Assembly (NCBI RefSeq): GCF_003885045.1
Contig: NZ_RHJS01000002.1
Coordinates: forward strand, 2,914,001 to 2,978,000
From: Schaedlerella arabinosiphila
Lineage (GTDB): Bacteria > Bacillota > Clostridia > Lachnospirales > Lachnospiraceae
DNA length: 64,000 nt
Direction: 5' to 3'
The notes beneath the pieces were generated by a model. It had not been told where the DNA came from, ran no database searches, and saw only the letters and a list, made by a program, of their open reading frames with translations. A program made the position numbers and the translations under genes. Below, in pieces: positions 1 through 8,728 of the stretch. Every line of letters begins with the position of its first letter. Positions within the stretch are counted from its first letter, which is position 1.

Positions 1-1865
1 ACCGGACAGGGCACCCCAATCTTCTCCAGATAGGGCTTGGTATTGCGGCATTCCGGGAAGCCCGGGCAGGCAAGGAACCTGCCGTGGGGGCCGTATTTGA
101 TCACCATGTTGCGGCCGCATTCCTCACAGACTACATCTGTCACTTCGTCCTCAATGGTCACGCTCTCCTGTTCCTTCTCCGCAACCTGGACGGCTTCATC
201 CAGATCCGGATAAAAGTTGCGGATGACTTCCTTCCAGGGCACCCGGCCTTCTTCCACCATATCCAGAAGTCCTTCCATGTTGGCTGTAAAATGAATATCC
301 ACAATGCTCGGGAAGGACTGCTTCATAATATTGTTGACCACCTCCCCGATCTCGGTCAGGTAGAGGTTCTTTCCTTCTTTGGTGATGTACCGCCTTCCCA
401 GGATCGTGCTGATGGTGGGTGCATAGGTACTTGGCCGGCCGATCCCCTGCTCCTCCAGCGCCTTCACCAGCGTGGCCTCCGTATAGTGGGCCGGCGGCTG
501 TGTGAAATGCTGCTTGGTCTCAAAATCCTGCCTGGTCAGCACGGAATCCTTCTGAAGGCTGCCTACCAGCACGTTGCTTTCTTCCTTCTCCTCGTCCGCT
601 TCCATATATACGGAGCGGAAGCCTTCGAAGGCCACCCTGGACGCGGAGATCGTAAAAACATATTGTCCCGCCCCGATCCGAACCGAGGTAGTCTCGAACC
701 TTGCCGGCTGCATCCGGCTTGCCGTAAAACGCTTCCAGATGAGCTGATACAGGCGGAACTGGTCTCTGGAAAGAGAATCCTTCAAGGCTGCCGGCGTCCG
801 GGTGATATCGGAGGGACGGATGGCCTCATGCGCATCCTGGATCTTCTTCTCCGTCTGCTTGGCCGCAGTGCCGGATGCGGCATATTCTTCCCCGTAAGTC
901 CCGGCGATGTACTCCCTTGCAGCCGCGTCCGCCTCCTCGGAAATCCGGGTGGAATCGGTACGCAGGTAGGTGATAACGCCGACGGTGCCGTTTCCTTTGA
1001 TATCGACGCCTTCATAAAGCTGCTGGGCGATCCGCATGGTCTTCTGGGTACCGAAATTCAGCGCCTTCGCCGCTTCCTGCTGGAGGGTGCTGGTGGTGAA
1101 GGGCAGAGGGCTCTTCCGAATCCGCTCCCCTTTTTTGATATCCATGATATGGTACTGCTCCTGATCTACTTCCCTTAAGATCTGATCCAGCTCTTCTTTG
1201 GAATGGATCTCCATTTTCTGCTTCTGGGTCCCGTAAAACTTTGCCGTCAGCGGACGCTTTTCTCCCTTTACATGGAGGATGGCGTCTAAAGACCAGTATT
1301 CCTTTGGGATAAACGCGTCAATCTCTGCCTCCCGGTCCGCGATGATCCTCAGGGCCACGGACTGCACCCTTCCGGCGCTTAAGCCCCGCTTTACCTTTGC
1401 CCAGAGAAGGGGGCTGATCCGGTAGCCCACCATCCGGTCCAGAACCCGGCGCGCCTGCTGGGCGTCCACCAGATCCATGTTGATGTCCCTGGGCGCCTTG
1501 AGCGCAGACTTCACGGCATTTTTCGTAATCTCGTTAAATGTGATCCGACGCATCTTTTTCTCATCCAGCTTCAAGGCTGCGGACAGATGCCAGGAAATCG
1601 CTTCCCCCTCCCGGTCCGGGTCAGTTGCCAGATAGACCTTATCCGCCTTCTTGACTTCCTTGCGCAGGCCGGCAAGGATGTCCCCCTTTCCGCGGATGGT
1701 GATGTACTTCGGATCGTAGTCATGCTCCACGTCGATTCCCATCTGGCTCTTCGGAAGGTCACGGACATGTCCGTTGGAGGCCGCGACCGTATAATGATTG
1801 CCTAAAAATTTTTTGATTGTCTTCACCTTGGCAGGCGACTCCACAATCACAAGATAATGTGCCAT
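1..1865 (-). CDS. topA: DNA topoisomerase I (partial, C-terminus off the left edge)
   Basis: Type IA topoisomerase, which relaxes negative supercoils by cutting one strand through a tyrosyl-DNA link. The reading frame starts at the ATG at 1865 (MAHYLVIVESPAKVKTIKKF) and is still open at base 1, so about 621 residues are visible. The Toprim domain opens the protein, with its acidic motif ATDPDREGE near residue 82. The catalytic tyrosine lies in ITYLRTDSTR, at about residue 300. The first C-terminal zinc-binding Cys4 unit (CEECGRNM, then CPGFPEC) is visible just before the window ends. It follows dprA on the same strand after about 135 bp, the order usual in Clostridia (yifB-dprA-topA). Confidence 0.97.
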   Translation of the reverse strand, partial: MAHYLVIVESPAKVKTIKKFLGNHYTVAASNGHVRDLPKSQMGIDVEHDYDPKYITIRGKGDILAGLRKEVKKADKVYLATDPDREGEAISWHLSAALKLDEKKMRRITFNEITKNAVKSALKAPRDINMDLVDAQQARRVLDRMVGYRISPLLWAKVKRGLSAGRVQSVALRIIADREAEIDAFIPKEYWSLDAILHVKGEKRPLTAKFYGTQKQKMEIHSKEELDQILREVDQEQYHIMDIKKGERIRKSPLPFTTSTLQQEAAKALNFGTQKTMRIAQQLYEGVDIKGNGTVGVITYLRTDSTRISEEADAAAREYIAGTYGEEYAASGTAAKQTEKKIQDAHEAIRPSDITRTPAALKDSLSRDQFRLYQLIWKRFTASRMQPARFETTSVRIGAGQYVFTISASRVAFEGFRSVYMEADEEKEESNVLVGSLQKDSVLTRQDFETKQHFTQPPAHYTEATLVKALEEQGIGRPSTYAPTISTILGRRYITKEGKNLYLTEIGEVVNNIMKQSFPSIVDIHFTANMEGLLDMVEEGRVPWKEVIRNFYPDLDEAVQVAEKEQESVTIEDEVTDVVCEECGRNMVIKYGPHGRFLACPGFPECRNTKPYLEKIGVPCP

Positions 1866-2000
1866 GTAATCCTTACCTCTTTCCGATCCCCATCCGTGGC
1901 TGACGCCGCAGACGAGGGCTAGTAGTGTACCAGTACAGCAGATAATCAATAACCAGCCATATCACTTGTCTGAGGTTCCAGCCGCTTATTATTCGTTGTA

Positions 2001-3080
2001 CTAGACTCTGATATAATAATTTTTTGAAATTTCTTTGATGTATCCTTTGATCTCCAGGGAAACCAGCGTTTCCAGTACTTCCTGAGCCGAAAGTCCGGAC
2101 TCGTCCATGATCTGTCCGATATTTCTGGGATAAAGAACAACTGAACTATACACCATATTTTCCAGACTTTCAAGCATTTTTTTTGCTTCTGTCTTTTTTT
2201 CCTGTAAATTCCCGCCGGAAATCCCCAGCTCCTCTAAAAGCATCTCCGGAGAGATCAGGATACCCGCCCCCTGCCGGATGAGCTGATGGCATCCCATGCT
2301 CAGGCTGCTGTCCACAGGCCCCGGCAGTGCGTAGACGTCCCTTCCCTGATCCAGCGCCAGGTCCGCCGTGATCAGGGAGCCGCTTTTTTCCCGGGCTTCC
2401 ATCACAAGCACCAGGTCCGACAGGCCGCTGATGATCCGGTTTCTCTTTGGAAAATGATACGGGCGGGGTTGGGTTCCCGGAGGAAGCTCCGAAATGATTC
2501 CTCCGCCCATCTCCAGGATATCGCCGTACAGGCCGATGTTTTCCCGCGGATAGCAGACATCCGCCCCGCTGCCCAGCACGGCAAAGGTCTTCCCCCGCCC
2601 CATAAGCGCCCCCCGCTGGCTGACGCCGTCGATGCCTCTGGCCAGGCCGCTGATGATCTGCACCCCGTGTCCGGAAAGAAATTCCGCAAATTCATAGGCA
2701 TGTTTTTCTCCATAACGGCTGCAGCTTCTCGCCCCCACAACCGCAACACTCATGAGCCGCTCGTCGGGCAGATTTCCTTTGACATAAAGGGCATAAGGTT
2801 TGTCCGGGATGTCCGCCAGCTTTTTCGGATATTCCGGATCAAAGCAGGTGTAAAGGCGGATCTGTTTTTTCACAAGGCCGTCGTATTCCCCCTGCAGGTC
2901 CCATATTTTTTTCGCCTGACTCATTGTATTACGGTCTGTTTCATTTAAGAACTGAAACCTGTGCAAACTTGTTTCTTCTATATAATAAGCACCCTTTGCG
3001 GATTTCATGTACGCGTGCAGCATCATTTTTTTGCGGTCCGAAATGGAAAGCGCGGACAGCCAGTATTCATATTGATCCAT
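2001..3080 (-). CDS. dprA: DNA-processing protein DprA (Smf)
   Basis: Single-strand DNA binding protein that loads RecA on incoming DNA during natural transformation; it is also found in species not known to be competent. The protein is 359 residues. A helical N-terminal region (about 1-80) precedes a Rossmann-like DprA core with VAVVGARSCSRYG (113-124), SGLARGID (144-151) and the FPKRNRIISGLSD element; the C-terminus resembles the winged-helix DML1 domain. The start is one base after the yifB stop codon, with GGGGGAGA as ribosome binding site inside the end of yifB, so the two are probably translationally coupled. Confidence 0.96.
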   Translation of the reverse strand: MDQYEYWLSALSISDRKKMMLHAYMKSAKGAYYIEETSLHRFQFLNETDRNTMSQAKKIWDLQGEYDGLVKKQIRLYTCFDPEYPKKLADIPDKPYALYVKGNLPDERLMSVAVVGARSCSRYGEKHAYEFAEFLSGHGVQIISGLARGIDGVSQRGALMGRGKTFAVLGSGADVCYPRENIGLYGDILEMGGGIISELPPGTQPRPYHFPKRNRIISGLSDLVLVMEAREKSGSLITADLALDQGRDVYALPGPVDSSLSMGCHQLIRQGAGILISPEMLLEELGISGGNLQEKKTEAKKMLESLENMVYSSVVLYPRNIGQIMDESGLSAQEVLETLVSLEIKGYIKEISKNYYIRV

Positions 3081-3081
3081 G

Positions 3082-4614
3082 CTATCTCCCCCAATACTTT
3101 TTGTCCAGCGCGCGGTATCCCACCGCCTCTTTTAAATGCTTCTCCAGGATCTGCGCCTCACCTTCCAGATCTGCAATGGTACGGGCCACCTTCAGGATCT
3201 TGTGGTATGTCCTGGCAGTCAGTCCCAGCCTGGAAAATGCCTGTCTCATCAGTCCTTCCCCGGCCTCCCCCAGCTTACACCATTGTTCCATCTCCCGGAC
3301 GCCCAGCATGGCGTTGGTCAGGATGTTCGTGCCCCGGTACCGATGGTTTTGAATCTCCCGGGCACGGCACACCCGCTCCCGGATCGCGGCAGAGGATTCT
3401 TCCTGCCTCCCTTTTTTCAGAGCTTCATATTCTACCCGGGGCGCTTCCACGCAGATGTCCATCCGGTCCAGGAAGGGCTGGCTTAATTTTCCCAGATAAT
3501 GCTGGATCTGTCCGGGCGTGCAGGTGCATCGGTTCATATCCGGATAGCAGCCGCAGGGACAGGGATTCATGGCGGCCACAAGGGTAAAATTCGCCGGAAA
3601 CAGGTAATTGCCCTGACTTCTGGTGATCCGCACCTGGTGGTCCTCCAGCGGCTGCCGCAGCACCTCCAGCACATTTTTCTGAAACTCCGGAAGCTCATCG
3701 AGAAACAGGACGCCTTCGTGTGCCAGGCTGATCTCCCCCGGAACCGGCACTTTTCCGCCTCCTGCAAGGGCGGCCTTGGTGGATGTGTGATGGACGCTCC
3801 GAAAAGGGCGCTCCCGGATCAGCGGCCGTTCGCTGTCCAGCAGTCCCAGGATGCTGTAGACCTTCGTGACTTCCATGCTTTCCTCCAGGGTCATGGGCGG
3901 AAATATGGTAGGAATCCGTTGAGCGGTCATGGATTTTCCGCTTCCGGGAGGGCCCACCAGGAGCAGATTGTGCCCTCCTGCAACCGCCACCTCCGCCGCC
4001 CGCTTCACCGCTCCCTGCCCGCAGATGTCCGCGTAGTCCAGGCCATGGGAGGGCTGCTCTGCGCGCTCCTGCACGGGATAGGGGGCCGGCGTGATGCACA
4101 GCGTTCCGCTCAGATATCCGCAGGCTTCCTCCAGGCTTTCCACGCCGATCACGTCAATCCCTTCGATCAGCGCCCCTTCCGCCGCATTTACACGGGGCAC
4201 CATACAGGTACGTATCCCTGCTGCCCTTGCCTCTGCCAGGATCGGCAGGATGCCGGGTACTTTGCGGACCTTGCCGTCCAGGCTCAGTTCGCCTACGATC
4301 AGCATGGAACAAACCTTTGCAGAATCCAGCTTTCCAAGGGATAATAAAATCCCCACCGCAATGGGCAGGTCAAAAGCCGCTCCCCTTTTTTTCATAGTCG
4401 CCGGCGCTAAGTTGATGACCGTCTTTTTTGCCGGAAAATCCAGACCGGAATTTCTAATCGCCGTGCGCACCCGCTCGGCCGCTTCTTTCACCTCCGACGA
4501 CAGATATCCCACCATCTGAAACCCCGGAAGGCCGTTGCTTACATCCGCCTCCACATGGACAAATTCCACTTTCATTCCATACATGGACGCAGACAATACT
4601 GTGCTGAAGCTCAT
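3082..4614 (-). CDS. comM: YifB/ComM family Mg-chelatase-like AAA ATPase
   Basis: AAA+ ATPase of the YifB/ComM family. ComM of Gram-negative bacteria is a helicase that promotes branch migration in transformation; the role in Firmicutes is less clear. Length (510 residues) is normal. The N-terminal half (about 1-180) is the Lon-protease-like ChlI domain. The ATPase core has Walker A GPPGSGKS at about 221-228 and Walker B GVLFLDELPE at about 301-310. A cysteine cluster (NPCPCGCYPD) follows, typical of the family. It is first in an apparent operon with dprA and topA. The preceding base run holds no clear promoter that I can fix. Confidence 0.95.
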   Translation of the reverse strand: MSFSTVLSASMYGMKVEFVHVEADVSNGLPGFQMVGYLSSEVKEAAERVRTAIRNSGLDFPAKKTVINLAPATMKKRGAAFDLPIAVGILLSLGKLDSAKVCSMLIVGELSLDGKVRKVPGILPILAEARAAGIRTCMVPRVNAAEGALIEGIDVIGVESLEEACGYLSGTLCITPAPYPVQERAEQPSHGLDYADICGQGAVKRAAEVAVAGGHNLLLVGPPGSGKSMTAQRIPTIFPPMTLEESMEVTKVYSILGLLDSERPLIRERPFRSVHHTSTKAALAGGGKVPVPGEISLAHEGVLFLDELPEFQKNVLEVLRQPLEDHQVRITRSQGNYLFPANFTLVAAMNPCPCGCYPDMNRCTCTPGQIQHYLGKLSQPFLDRMDICVEAPRVEYEALKKGRQEESSAAIRERVCRAREIQNHRYRGTNILTNAMLGVREMEQWCKLGEAGEGLMRQAFSRLGLTARTYHKILKVARTIADLEGEAQILEKHLKEAVGYRALDKKYWGR

Positions 4615-4950
4615 TCACACACTTCCTTTCTTTTTTCATACCTATGAAAGCCCCTGCGACCAGGCATCTGCGGTTTACGGTTCTTTGCCTTTAAATACCG
4701 CCGGTTTGCGGGCCGAAATTCCCTTTAAGACGGAATGTCCCCACTGCTGATCGCTGTTTTCAGTTACCACAAGTTGATGAATCTTGACCGAAACGGCCGG
4801 ATTGCTCAGCGCAGAAAGCGCTGCTTGATGTGTGTTATCATATCCCATCTGATGGTCGGTTGTCAACCTTTTTGTCCTTATTTTCGATGGAAAAGCACAA
4901 ATTTCCACTTTTCCACATAAACTATATCAAATGTGCCAAGAGGTGTCGTC

Positions 4951-5574
4951 TTGAAATCATTTCCCAATCCCCTCACTCCTTCGGAAGAGAAATATTACAT
5001 CCAGAAATATACGGAAGGAGACCTTCAGGCAAAACATATCTTGATCGAAAGGAATCTACGGCTCGTCGCACATGTGATCAAAAAATACCAGTACCTGGAA
5101 GAGGATCAGGAGGACCTGATCTCCATCGGAACCATCGGGCTGATCAAGGCCGTGGCCACCTTTAACGCGGAAAAAGGAAACCGCCTGGCGGCATATGCCT
5201 CCAAATGCATTGACAATGAGATCCTCATGTACCTCCGCTCCCGGAAAAAAACAAGCAGGGAGATCTCTCTGTATGAGCCCATCGGCACCGACCGGGAAGG
5301 GAACGAGATCAAGCTGTATGATATCATCGAAACGGAGGAGGAGGATGTGCCGGAACGGCTGTATTTGAAAGAGAATATTCAGAAGCTGTACGAGAAGGTG
5401 GAAAATGAACTCTCCCAGCGAGAAAAGCTGGTGTTGAAAATGCGGTACGGCCTGTACAACGGGGAAGAATATACCCAGAGGGAAATCGCCCGGCAGCTCG
5501 GGATCTCAAGGTCTTATGTGTCCAGGATTGAAAAAAGCGCAGTGGAAAAGCTGCGGATTTTTTTTCATACCTGA
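4951..5574 (+). CDS. sigK: RNA polymerase sporulation sigma factor SigK
   Basis: Late mother-cell sporulation sigma factor of the sigma-70 family. Region 2 includes DLISIGTIGLIKAV, and region 4 has a helix-turn-helix (YTQREIARQLGISRSYVSRI) near the C-terminus. I chose the TTG at 4951 because AAGAGGTG lies 5 bases upstream; the longer frame opens with GTG at 4933, which lacks a ribosome binding site. With either start the protein begins just before the conserved NPL/SEEK segment, so the long pro-sequence found in Bacillus SigK is missing. The gene is uninterrupted, with no skin element. A minus-strand gap of about 300 bp separates it from yifB. Confidence 0.93.
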   Translation: MKSFPNPLTPSEEKYYIQKYTEGDLQAKHILIERNLRLVAHVIKKYQYLEEDQEDLISIGTIGLIKAVATFNAEKGNRLAAYASKCIDNEILMYLRSRKKTSREISLYEPIGTDREGNEIKLYDIIETEEEDVPERLYLKENIQKLYEKVENELSQREKLVLKMRYGLYNGEEYTQREIARQLGISRSYVSRIEKSAVEKLRIFFHT

Positions 5575-5752
5575 AAAATGACAGAAAAAAGAACCTGCCA
5601 GAAAACAGAGGGCATTTTTTTCACGCCCGCAGGCTGGCAGGAGGCATACACACAGCAAAAGAAGGCTGTATGGTATATGGAGCATATTATACAGTCCTCT
5701 CTCTTACATATTACATCCTTTAGCCGGCTGCTCCAGGCAATACGTGAAAGTC

Positions 5753-6289
5753 TCATCCGGCATCACATTCCCCGTCCTCTGACGGTTTCAGAGTCTTTTT
5801 GTAGGTCTCCAGTACATATAAGTTCCCATTTTGCTCATCTGTTTTCTGCTCTGAATGCCAGTAAACAAACCCGCAGGATAATGCCAGCGCCTTTGAAGGC
5901 AGATTTTTTGCGTATGCAGAATAATAAAATTCCTCCCCGCCCAGAGATGCGCAGTATTCCAGTAAAAGCTGCAGGATCTGTTTCCCATACCCTTTGCCGA
6001 CATACTCCGGCCCCAGGGCAATGCCGGCCTCCTCATAGATATGCGGCCTCACTTCCTTTACGCCGGCAAAGCCGACAGCCTGCCCGCTGCTTTTCTCATA
6101 GACCAGCCAGGAATCCCGGGACTCCTGCCAGGTGATCGTCCTCTTGATCCGCTCTCTGGCCGCGTCCTCGTCAGGCGTCACCTTCCACTTCATATATTCC
6201 GCCGTCTCCGGCCTGGACCAGACATTGCGGTACATCGCCTTCCAGTCCTCATATTTTGCTTTCCCCAGTATAAGGTCTTTTGTCTCCAT
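5753..6289 (-). CDS. GNAT family N-acetyltransferase
   Basis: Predicted acetyl-CoA-dependent N-acetyltransferase of 178 residues. The order of segments fits a RimJ/RimL-like GNAT: an N-terminal strand (KDLILGKAKYEDWKAMY), a middle strand with VGFAGVKEV, then the acetyl-CoA loop in GPEYVGKGYGKQILQLLLEY, and a closing strand around LALSCGFVYW. The substrate cannot be told. It stands alone, convergent with sigK, with no obvious operon partner. Confidence 0.88.
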   Translation of the reverse strand: METKDLILGKAKYEDWKAMYRNVWSRPETAEYMKWKVTPDEDAARERIKRTITWQESRDSWLVYEKSSGQAVGFAGVKEVRPHIYEEAGIALGPEYVGKGYGKQILQLLLEYCASLGGEEFYYSAYAKNLPSKALALSCGFVYWHSEQKTDEQNGNLYVLETYKKTLKPSEDGECDAG

Positions 6290-6391
6290 GTTAGTTATCC
6301 TGTCTCCTGATTCTTTTGTCCTGCAGGCACATAGGAAGCTCTGTTGACAGCGGATTTTTCAGGTTTCCCTTATTCAAAATCCGCTGTATGC

Positions 6392-7342
6392 CTACACAAG
6401 CTGTTTTCCATACCGCTCTAAATAGGCGGCCGCCGTTTCCAGGGACAAGCCGATCTTTTCCTGGAGCCGTCTCAAAATGTCGTCATCGTCCAGACCAAAC
6501 TCCTGTCCCATTTCAATGATTTGCTCGGCTTTTCCTTCGACTTTTCCCTCGGTTTTTCCTTTACGGATCAGCTTTTCAGATTCCGTCTCAATAACTGTTC
6601 CGCCCATAATGTTCACCAGCCTTTCTTCGTTGTCATTGCCGTTTGTAATGTGGGTAATAATGGTATTCACAAATCCCATGAGATCTACGATCTCAGCATC
6701 TGATAATTCGCCGTTTTTATGCAGCCGGACCATCTCATTCCTGAAATATTCCAGATCTTCCGCTGCATTGTCTATATTTTTTTCAGAAGCAATCTCCTTC
6801 TCATACCTTGCAATGTAAAAGGGAATATAGGGAAACAGCCTCTTTTCCACAATATCCTCTTTTGTAAATTCCTCCAGAATCACATTGGCAGACTCATAGT
6901 CCACTTCCTGCCCGTCTGGAAACGTAAAGGTAATCGTGGTGGCTTTCGGTGTTTTTTCCGTCCTCTTAATATAGATTACGGAAAATCTCGGCATAGGTAT
7001 GGTCGCATGGCCAATGTCCCATACCGCAAATTGTCTGGCAACGATAAATGCATATTCTGCAATCCGAATTGCCATAGAACCGTCATGATAGCTCTGGCAT
7101 TCCAAAAGATAGATTTCATTTTCAATCTTTATTACAAAATCCGAAATCTGCTCCTCAATCTCCTTGCTTCCGTCTGTCGTCTCACTTTCGGTCAGATACC
7201 CTTCCGAGGGTAAAGTCTCCACTTTGACATCCATGGAATATTTCTTCCCGAATGTGTCGTTGATTACAGAAATGAAAAGCCGTTTGTGTTTGCTCTTCAT
7301 AGTCTTAAAAACATTATCGTAATCAGGTGTTTTTTTCTGCAT
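6392..7342 (-). CDS. Rpn family recombination-promoting nuclease / putative PD-(D/E)XK transposase-like protein
   Basis: Protein of 316 residues from the ATG at 7342, which has AAAGGAC about 8 bases upstream; the frame also runs 31 codons further upstream without a ribosome binding site. It opens with KTPDYDNVFKTMK, typical of the Rpn/PDDEXK_2 family. The nuclease core is seen as SDFVIKIENEIYLLECQSY, with the Asp and the Glu-x-Gln of a PD-(D/E)XK site. The tail carries a GK(T/V/A)EGK repeat (GKTEGKVEGKAE) and an acidic helical end. Rpn proteins of E. coli are DNA endonucleases linked to RecA-independent recombination; the role here is inferred only. It is a single gene. Confidence 0.85.
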   Translation of the reverse strand: MQKKTPDYDNVFKTMKSKHKRLFISVINDTFGKKYSMDVKVETLPSEGYLTESETTDGSKEIEEQISDFVIKIENEIYLLECQSYHDGSMAIRIAEYAFIVARQFAVWDIGHATIPMPRFSVIYIKRTEKTPKATTITFTFPDGQEVDYESANVILEEFTKEDIVEKRLFPYIPFYIARYEKEIASEKNIDNAAEDLEYFRNEMVRLHKNGELSDAEIVDLMGFVNTIITHITNGNDNEERLVNIMGGTVIETESEKLIRKGKTEGKVEGKAEQIIEMGQEFGLDDDDILRRLQEKIGLSLETAAAYLERYGKQLV

Positions 7343-7470
7343 ATTGTTTTGTCCTTTCGCCAATATCTTCCTGTTTATTTTCAAGGCAAGATATTGTTCC
7401 ATTTTTATTATATCTTCAAATTCGTTTTCTGACAACAGGAAAGGAACAATCTATTTTTTTCTAAACCGTT

Positions 7471-8544
7471 CTACACAGCCATTCCCTTCGACTGCCCTGC
7501 ATCAAGGCTGACACTCTCCTCTTTCTTCTCCCGGAACGGCTTCGCCAGTATAAACACCCCGTAGAGCACGCCGTTCAGCAAGAGGGCTGCCGGAATAGCC
7601 GCCCAGGAAACGCTCTGGTTCTGCAGTACATCCGCGCTGAACTGTCCGGATGTGACCAGGATCAGGTTATTATTCAGGAAATGCAGGATCACCGGCACCC
7701 AGATATTCTCTGTCTTCATATATGCATAGGCAAAGAAAATTCCCAGGCCCACACAGTTGATGATCTGGTTTGTGGTCATAATGAGTCCTTTATCCGGCGT
7801 CACGTAGAAAAAGAAATCCAGCGGCAGATGCCACAGTCCCCATACAACGCCCAGGATCAGGACTCCTTTTTTCAGCCCGAATTTTTTCTGGAGGATTGGC
7901 TGCAGGTAGTACCTCCATCCGTATTCCTCCCCGAAAAATGCGATGTATCCGAGCAGGAAATTCAGCGGCAGGATTCCCAGGAGCACCCATGCGTCCGCAG
8001 TTTTGAAAATGTCAAAGAAATAGGAAAGCCCGCCTATAGCCGCATAGGCAATCGCTGTCCGTAAAAAATACAGGCCCAGAAACAGAAAGATACAGGCAGC
8101 GGAAAGCTTCCAGTTTTTCCACCCCAGCCCATAAGCCGCCCGTTTCTTTTTCCCGGATATAAGCAAGAAAATCAGTCCCAGGATACATCCGGCTATCTGA
8201 ATATAATTCACGGCTATCAGCCACGCTGACACGGTGCCTCCCGGCATTTCTGCCATCCGATCCGGCATCAGGACGGAAAGCACGGTACATACGATCATCA
8301 GGATGGTGACTGCGGTAAAGCTTCTGAAAAATGCCTTCGGCATCTCCGTGTCCTCCCTGCGGGTCAGGAGAAATGCAAGCATCACCCCCATCGCCGGATA
8401 CATCATCTGCGCATTGGCAAACAGCGCCAAATCCACCTGTTTCATACTCCCATACCACATCAGGATTCCCAGCAGATAGGTAATCCCATAGGCGATTGCA
8501 ACGAAAATCATAAGCTGTCGTTTTTCTGTTTTAGAAAACATCAT
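7471..8544 (-). CDS. CPBP family intramembrane glutamic endopeptidase
   Basis: Multi-pass membrane protein of 357 residues of the CAAX-protease/bacteriocin-processing (Abi) family. The hallmark motifs are present: EEYGWRYYLQP (motif 1, EExxxR), then WGLWHLP (motif 2) and a later HFLNN histidine motif. About eight hydrophobic segments are visible. GGAGGG lies 4-5 bases before the tandem ATG pair at 8544/8541. Such proteins act on prenylated or peptide substrates in the membrane, or in bacteriocin self-immunity; the substrate here is not known. Confidence 0.92.
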   Translation of the reverse strand: MMFSKTEKRQLMIFVAIAYGITYLLGILMWYGSMKQVDLALFANAQMMYPAMGVMLAFLLTRREDTEMPKAFFRSFTAVTILMIVCTVLSVLMPDRMAEMPGGTVSAWLIAVNYIQIAGCILGLIFLLISGKKKRAAYGLGWKNWKLSAACIFLFLGLYFLRTAIAYAAIGGLSYFFDIFKTADAWVLLGILPLNFLLGYIAFFGEEYGWRYYLQPILQKKFGLKKGVLILGVVWGLWHLPLDFFFYVTPDKGLIMTTNQIINCVGLGIFFAYAYMKTENIWVPVILHFLNNNLILVTSGQFSADVLQNQSVSWAAIPAALLLNGVLYGVFILAKPFREKKEESVSLDAGQSKGMAV

Positions 8545-8728
8545 CTAGCCCTCCCTTTTATATGTTCCTCTGATCTGTTTCTAATCGACATGCTTATTTT
8601 ATCAGCCTGTATTCTGTTTCTGTAAAAAAATGCCTGAATGGGGCAAGGGAATGCCTGAATTGCACAAATACCGGAACGCTTCGGATTTTCCCCGCAGATA
8701 AAAGAGAGAAAGCCGGTTCAATCCCCCT

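Noticed and set aside
84..1178. A 364-codon plus-strand open frame
   Set aside because: It lies wholly on the opposite strand of topA, and its sequence has no family pattern; topA in the other strand is clearly coding.
5593..5641. CCTGCCAG/CTGGCAGG inverted repeat after sigK as a terminator
   Set aside because: The loop is over 30 bases and no T-run follows the second arm, so it is too weak to list.
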